Positions 7,221 through 10,403 of a DNA stretch of 10,403 nt are shown here, piece by piece (position 1 is the first letter of the stretch; each line of letters starts with the position of its first letter). The translations under genes and the position numbers were made by a program. Source of the stretch: Desulfovibrio sp. UBA4079 (lineage in GTDB: Bacteria > Desulfobacterota > Desulfovibrionia > Desulfovibrionales > Desulfovibrionaceae); the NCBI GenBank assembly GCA_002382645.1, contig DFYP01000048.1, forward strand, positions 1-10,403, in the 5' to 3' direction. The notes below the pieces were generated by a model, which worked only from the letters and a program-made list of their open reading frames with translations, ran no database searches and was not told the origin of the DNA.

Positions 7221-9395
7221 ATGATCCGGATCAATGAAATCCTGGACAAGTTGTCCTCCTACATCGACAAGCCCGACCTGGAGCTGATCCAGCGGGCCTA
7301 CGTCTTCGCGGCCCAGGCCCACGAGGGCCAGACCCGGCTCTCGGGCGAGCCCTACCTGGCCCATCCCCTGGCCGTGGCCAGCGTCCTGGCGGACATGAAG
7401 ATGGACGAGGCCACCGTGGCCTCGGGACTCCTGCACGACACCGTGGAGGACAGCGGCGTCTCGGTGGACGAGCTGGAGGAGCTCTTCGGCGAGGAAGTGG
7501 CCGACATCGTGGACGGGGTCACCAAGATCAGCCAGATGCAGTTCGAGTCCAAGGCCGTGGCCCAGGCCGAGAACATCCGCAAGATGATCCTGGCCATGGC
7601 CGAGGACATCCGGGTGGTCATGGTCAAGCTGGCCGACCGGCTGCACAACATGCGCACCCTGGACTACCACCAGAACACGGTGAAGCAGCGGCTCATCGCC
7701 CAGGAGACCATGGACATCTATGCGCCCCTGGCCAACCGCCTGGGGCTGCACCGGACCAAGATCGAGCTGGAGGACCTCTGCCTCAAGTACCTGAAGCCCG
7801 ACGTCTACGAGCAGATCGAGGACGGGGTGCGCCAGCACCACACCGCGGGCCAGGAGTACATCGACAAGGTCATCGTCCTGATCCAGGACATGCTCAAGAA
7901 GAACGGCATCAAGGCCCGGCTCCTGGGCCGCACCAAGCACATCTACAGCACCTACCAGAAGATGCTCCAGCAGAACCTGGGGCTGGACGAGGTCTACGAC
8001 CTCATCGCCTTCCGAGTCATCGTGGACTCGCTCAAGGACTGCTACGCCACCCTGGGCCTGATCCACTCCATCTGGAAGCCGGTCACCGGGCGGTTCAAGG
8101 ACTACATCTCCATCCCCAAGGCCAACATGTACCAGAGCCTGCACACCACGGTCATCGGGCCGGACGGGGAGCGCATCGAGATCCAGATCCGCACCGAGGA
8201 GATGCACCGGGTGGCCGAGTACGGCGTGGCCGCCCACTGGCAGTACAAGGAGAAGGCCCGCAAGGGCGGCGGCGCGGGCAGCTCGCGGGACGCCGAGCGG
8301 TTCACCTGGCTCCGCCAGATCCTGGACTGGCAGCGGGAGCTGTCCGATCCGCGCGAGTTCATGGCCTCCCTGCGCTTCGACCTGTTCCAGGACGAGGTCT
8401 ACGTGTTCACCCCCCGGGGCGACATCAAGGAGCTGCCCGAGGGGGCCACGCCCGTGGACTTCGCCTACTCCATCCACTCCCAGGTGGGCGACCGCTGCGC
8501 CGGGGCCAAGGTCAACGGCCGGCTGGTGCCCCTGTCCACCCCGCTCAAGAACGGCGACCGGGTGGAGATCATCACCGACCCGCACCGCACGCCCAGCCGC
8601 GACTGGCTCAAGTTCGTCAAGACCGCCCGGGCGCGCACCCGGGTCAAGCAGTACATCCGCACCGAGGAACGGGCCCGGAGCATCGAGCTGGCCCGTGAGC
8701 TTCTGGAGAAGGAGGGCCGCAAGGCCGGGATCAACGTGGCCAAGGCCATGAAGGACGGCCTGTTCCAGAAGCTGGCCGAGGAGTTCTCCTGCGGCTCCCA
8801 GGACGAGCTGCTGTCCCAGGTGGGCTACTCCCGGATCACGGCGAACAAGGTCGTGAAGCGGCTCTACGCCGTGCTCCAGGGCGAGAAGCCCGAGGACCAG
8901 AAGCCCATGGAGAAGCCCGCGCCCCCGGCCGAGGACGCCAAGGGCAAGGGCAAGCTGGAGGGCCTCAAGATCAGCGGCGTGGACAACGTGCTCGTGCGCT
9001 TCGCCAGCTGCTGCAACCCCCTGCCCGGCGAGCCCATCATCGGCTACATCACCCGCGGCCGGGGCGTGACCATTCACACGACCACCTGCCCCAACGTCAA
9101 GGGCTTCGAGCCCGAGCGCCTGCTCAACGTGTCCTGGGACGGCAAGCAGGAGGACAAGCCCTATCCTTCGCGGGTGCGCATCAAGTGCGCCAACCAGAAG
9201 GGCGTGCTGGCCAAGGTGGCCACCATGCTGGCCGACGACAACATCAACATCGCCTCCGGGACCTTCGAGTCCAGCGTGGACGGCACCTCGGTCCTGGAGT
9301 TCACCGTGGAGGTCACGAGCCTGGACCAGCTGTACCACGCTCTGACCCGGCTCAAGAATCTGGACGCGGTCAGCGAGGCCGTGCGTGTTTCCTAG
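7221..9395 (+). CDS. rel: Bifunctional (p)ppGpp synthetase/hydrolase, RelA/SpoT family
   Basis: This 724-residue long RSH enzyme makes and degrades (p)ppGpp, the stringent-response alarmone. The hydrolase domain is intact: His48, the H-D-x-x-E-D motif (72-77) and Asp139, each exactly five positions below the Streptococcus Rel metal and catalytic residues. The synthetase domain has Y-D-L-I-A-F-R (259-265), R-F-K-D (291-294) and I-E-I-Q-I-R-T (319-325). Probable catalytic acids are Asp260 and Glu320. R-F-K-D rather than E-F-D-D marks a bifunctional enzyme rather than a synthetase-only RelA. A TGS domain (about 390-455) follows, then the cysteine-containing region (Cys597, Cys598, His619, Cys623) and a C-terminal ACT domain (about 650-724). 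The ATG at 7221 has a poor ribosome site, so translation probably depends on reinitiation from the lipoprotein gene four bases upstream. Confidence 0.97.
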   Translation: MIRINEILDKLSSYIDKPDLELIQRAYVFAAQAHEGQTRLSGEPYLAHPLAVASVLADMKMDEATVASGLLHDTVEDSGVSVDELEELFGEEVADIVDGVTKISQMQFESKAVAQAENIRKMILAMAEDIRVVMVKLADRLHNMRTLDYHQNTVKQRLIAQETMDIYAPLANRLGLHRTKIELEDLCLKYLKPDVYEQIEDGVRQHHTAGQEYIDKVIVLIQDMLKKNGIKARLLGRTKHIYSTYQKMLQQNLGLDEVYDLIAFRVIVDSLKDCYATLGLIHSIWKPVTGRFKDYISIPKANMYQSLHTTVIGPDGERIEIQIRTEEMHRVAEYGVAAHWQYKEKARKGGGAGSSRDAERFTWLRQILDWQRELSDPREFMASLRFDLFQDEVYVFTPRGDIKELPEGATPVDFAYSIHSQVGDRCAGAKVNGRLVPLSTPLKNGDRVEIITDPHRTPSRDWLKFVKTARARTRVKQYIRTEERARSIELARELLEKEGRKAGINVAKAMKDGLFQKLAEEFSCGSQDELLSQVGYSRITANKVVKRLYAVLQGEKPEDQKPMEKPAPPAEDAKGKGKLEGLKISGVDNVLVRFASCCNPLPGEPIIGYITRGRGVTIHTTTCPNVKGFEPERLLNVSWDGKQEDKPYPSRVRIKCANQKGVLAKVATMLADDNINIASGTFESSVDGTSVLEFTVEVTSLDQLYHALTRLKNLDAVSEAVRVS

Positions 9396-9421
9396 TGGTT
9401 TGCAACAGGAGGGGTGAAGGC

Positions 9422-9697
9422 ATGGCCAAGACTTCGGGACTGGAGAATCTGAGCCGCGAGGAGTTGCTGGAGAACCTGGAAGGCGGGCTGTTCGACCTGC
9501 TGACCACCGAGGAGGACTACTCGGACCTGGCTGAGATGACCCTGGCCCTGGGCATCCGCCACTTCCTCATGGAGCGCTTCGACCAGGCCAAACGCGAGGA
9601 CCTGCTGCCGCTGTTCGACGACGCCGAGCGGCTTCTGGCCGAACTGGTGGCCCACGCCGGGGAGCTGGGCCTGGTGGACCTGGAAGAAGAGGACTAG
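9422..9697 (+). CDS. Small acidic helical protein of unknown function
   Basis: This 91-residue protein is rich in Glu, Asp and Leu and ends in E-E-E-D. It reads as four or five alpha helices with no signal peptide, membrane segment or cysteine. The N-terminal pattern L-S-R-E-E-L-L-E-N-L suggests an amphipathic helix, and I recognise no domain. The ATG at 9422 has a perfect AGGAGG (9408-9413) eight bases upstream. It lies 26 bases after the rel stop and directly before a terminator, so it is the last gene of the lipoprotein-rel operon. Good codon structure and ribosome site support a real gene. An interaction with Rel is possible from position alone, and nothing in the sequence proves it. Confidence 0.82.
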   Translation: MAKTSGLENLSREELLENLEGGLFDLLTTEEDYSDLAEMTLALGIRHFLMERFDQAKREDLLPLFDDAERLLAELVAHAGELGLVDLEEED

Positions 9698-9726
9698 GGC
9701 CCGCCGACCGACGGGCCCCGGGTTTT
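9697..9726 (+). terminator. Rho-independent terminator of the lipoprotein-rel operon
   Basis: GGGCCCG (9697-9703) pairs with CGGGCCC (9712-9718) around an eight-base loop. TTTT follows at 9723-9726 after a short CGGG. The left arm begins in the stop codon of the small acidic gene. In the opposite direction the hairpin lies 17 bases past the cytochrome c3 stop but lacks a T-run, so it is probably weak for that gene. Confidence 0.7.
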
Positions 9727-9734
9727 CTCCAGCC

Positions 9735-10109
9735 TTACTTCTTGGGCGCGTGGCACTTGTTGCAGGCCGTGGGGCCCTGCTTCAGGGCCTTGTGGCAGCC
9801 CACGCAGCTGTGCGCGCTCCCCGCGGCGTGGAAGGCGTTGTACCAGGACTTTTCGCCCTTCTTCTCCTTCAGGTCGCTGTGGCAGCCGCCGCACTTCAGG
9901 TCCTTGGGATTCTCCGCGATCTTGTGGTGACAGCCGGCGCACTCCAGCTTGGCGTGGCTGGCGTGGCGGAAGGTCACGCTGCCCTGGGTGGCGGCCTGGG
10001 CCGGACGCAGGACCAGTTCCTTGGACGGGGCCTCGGCGGCCAGGGCCCGGCCCGGGAAGAGCCCCAGGATCAGGGCCAGGGTCAGAATGTACAGGCTCAA
10101 GCGCTTCAT
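9735..10109 (-). CDS. Periplasmic tetraheme cytochrome c3 (class III)
   Basis: This 124-residue precursor starts with a Sec signal (M-K-R-L, a hydrophobic core, then A-L-A-A near 22-25), leaving a mature protein of about 100 residues. In sulfate reducers c3 is the periplasmic electron carrier between hydrogenases or formate dehydrogenases and transmembrane complexes. Four haem sites, all C-x-x-C-H, are at 57-61, 73-77, 102-106 and 116-120. Candidate distal ligands are His49, His52, His62 and His94, in the order known from Desulfovibrio c3, so all four haems can be bis-histidine. Classical Desulfovibrio c3 has two C-x4-C-H sites; here all have two-residue spacers. Lysines are numerous near haem 4 and at the C-terminus. 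The ATG at 10109 has AAGGAGG five bases upstream; a longer frame from 10178 has no such support and would bury the signal peptide. Confidence 0.93.
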   Translation of the reverse strand: MKRLSLYILTLALILGLFPGRALAAEAPSKELVLRPAQAATQGSVTFRHASHAKLECAGCHHKIAENPKDLKCGGCHSDLKEKKGEKSWYNAFHAAGSAHSCVGCHKALKQGPTACNKCHAPKK

Positions 10110-10114
10110 GGCGT

Positions 10115-10139
10115 CCTCCTTGTGTCTTCCACAAGGAAG
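10115..10139 (-). promoter_or_regulatory. Inverted repeat sequestering the c3 ribosome-binding site
   Basis: On the minus strand CTTCCTTGTG (10139-10130), loop GAAGA and CACAAGGAGG (10124-10115) can form a 10-bp hairpin with one G-U pair. The right arm contains the entire Shine-Dalgarno sequence AAGGAGG, six bases from the ATG. A transcript containing both arms would hide the ribosome site. The predicted sigma-54 start (10131) would omit most of the left arm, so the hairpin matters only if a longer transcript exists. Confidence 0.5.
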
Positions 10140-10141
10140 GA

Positions 10142-10158
10142 AGCATTCGGCGTGCCAA
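10142..10158 (-). promoter_or_regulatory. Sigma-54 (RpoN) -24/-12 promoter of cytochrome c3
   Basis: The minus strand reads TTGGCACGCCGAATGCT. It has the invariant GG (10156-10155) and GC (10144-10143) exactly ten bases apart, with TTGGCACG and TGCT flanks that differ from the consensus at only about two positions. Transcription would begin near 10131, about 22 bases before the start codon. Sigma-54 promoters need an ATP-dependent enhancer-binding activator, and candidate upstream sites are present. Confidence 0.75.
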
Positions 10159-10170
10159 TCGCACCCGCTG

Positions 10171-10190
10171 CAATTCATTGAATATTTTTT
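10171..10190 (-). promoter_or_regulatory. Candidate IHF-binding site with A-tract
   Basis: The minus-strand bases 10183-10171 (ATTCAATGAATTG) match the IHF consensus WATCAANNNNTTR at eight of nine defined positions. They are preceded by an A-tract (10190-10185), the usual flank of strong IHF sites. Centred near -46 from the predicted sigma-54 start, it lies between the promoter and the upstream palindromes, where DNA bending would help enhancer contact. This is the only clearly AT-rich patch around. Confidence 0.5.
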
Positions 10191-10214
10191 GTGGATGGGG
10201 GTCCGGTCCGAGCC

Positions 10215-10239
10215 ATTCTGTGCAGAATCTGCGCAGAAT
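10215..10239. promoter_or_regulatory. Two helically phased palindromes, candidate enhancer sites
   Basis: ATTCTGTGCAGAAT (10215-10228) is a perfect 6-2-6 palindrome. It overlaps a second, one-mismatch copy AATCTGCGCAGAAT (10226-10239) centred 11 bp away. The shared core is CTGNGCAG. The pair lies about 84 to 108 bp upstream of the predicted sigma-54 start, the usual place for an enhancer-binding activator, and one helical turn of spacing puts both dimers on the same face. The regulator is not identified. Confidence 0.6.
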
Positions 10240-10259
10240 GCGCTGTTTTTGCCCTGGGC

Positions 10260-10403
10260 TCAGGGCCGGGGCGCGGCCTGGTCCAGGAAGCGCACAGCCT
10301 CGCGCCGGAGGCCCAGGAGCACGGCGCTGCCCGGTGCGGGCAGCCGCTGCGGGTCCGGCCGGGCCCAGAGCCGCAGGAATCCGGCCTGGCACAGGACCAG
10401 GGG
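10260..10403 (-). CDS. 3' end of a gene, possibly an ABC transporter ATPase tail (partial)
   Basis: An open frame enters from the right edge and ends at TGA 10262-10260, giving 47 residues. The pattern L-W-A-R-P, then P-A-P-G-S-A-V-L-L-G-L-R-R-E-A-V-R-F-L-D, resembles the last strands of a TOBE domain, found at the C-terminus of ABC transporter ATPases such as those for molybdate, sulfate or polyamines. That resemblance is weak. Codon choice is consistent with a real gene, and the candidate regulatory region of c3 begins right after its stop. Other assignments are possible. Confidence 0.45.
   Translation of the reverse strand, partial: PLVLCQAGFLRLWARPDPQRLPAPGSAVLLGLRREAVRFLDQAAPRP

Noticed and set aside
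6945..9338. A long open frame on the minus strand opposite rel
   Set aside because: It is an antisense shadow with biased composition (Val, Leu, Gly, His, Asp); rel on the plus strand is unmistakable.
10251..10266. Perfect inverted repeat GCCCTG/CAGGGC as a terminator of the right-edge gene
   Set aside because: It includes the stop codon and is followed on the minus strand by an A-run, not a T-run.
9694..10392. A 232-codon minus-strand frame spanning the c3 gene
   Set aside because: It is out of frame with the four C-x-x-C-H haem motifs and has Arg/Pro/Gly-rich shadow composition.

Overview
The window is GC-rich, protein-dense bacterial DNA that most resembles a sulfate-reducing Desulfovibrionaceae genome (Desulfovibrio or a close relative). 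The clues are a periplasmic tetraheme class III cytochrome c3, a DUF3783-type protein and a single long bifunctional Rel/SpoT enzyme. No insertion sequence, tRNA, rRNA or CRISPR array is visible, and no gene-free stretch exceeds 300 bases.

Layout. Positions 1-110 (+) are the 3' end of ssb, closed by a strong terminator (129-166). Next, on the minus strand, lies a YefM-YoeB toxin-antitoxin operon (741 down to 221) with TGTACA-type operator repeats before the antitoxin. From 5389 down to 844 runs a minus-strand operon of three genes: a 1069-residue SWIM/SNF2 helicase, a multi-pass membrane protein of unknown function, and a DUF3783 protein whose start overlaps the end of the membrane gene. A divergent intergenic region (5390-5539) separates this from a plus-strand operon (5540-9697): an oligopeptide-binding lipoprotein without permeases, Rel/SpoT starting 4 nt after it, and a small acidic protein of unknown function, closed by a terminator. 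Convergent to it, on the minus strand, are a cytochrome c3 gene (10109 down to 9735) and the truncated 3' end of another gene (10403 down to 10260), possibly an ABC-transporter ATPase with a TOBE-like tail.

The most interesting part is the roughly 150 bp upstream of cytochrome c3. It reads like a complete sigma-54 control region: a near-consensus -24/-12 element (10142-10158), an IHF-like site with an A-tract (10171-10190), and two helically phased palindromes (10215-10239) about 84-108 bp upstream of the predicted start, where an enhancer-binding protein would bind. A 10-bp inverted repeat also covers the Shine-Dalgarno sequence of the cytochrome gene. Together these suggest tight, signal-dependent expression of this periplasmic electron carrier.

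Functionally the window mixes housekeeping (ssb, rel), a stress or stabilisation module (YefM-YoeB), nucleic-acid remodelling (SNF2), peptide sensing or uptake (the lipoprotein) and anaerobic electron transfer (c3). The pairing of a peptide-binding lipoprotein with Rel, and of a SWIM helicase with an unknown membrane protein, are the least explained associations.
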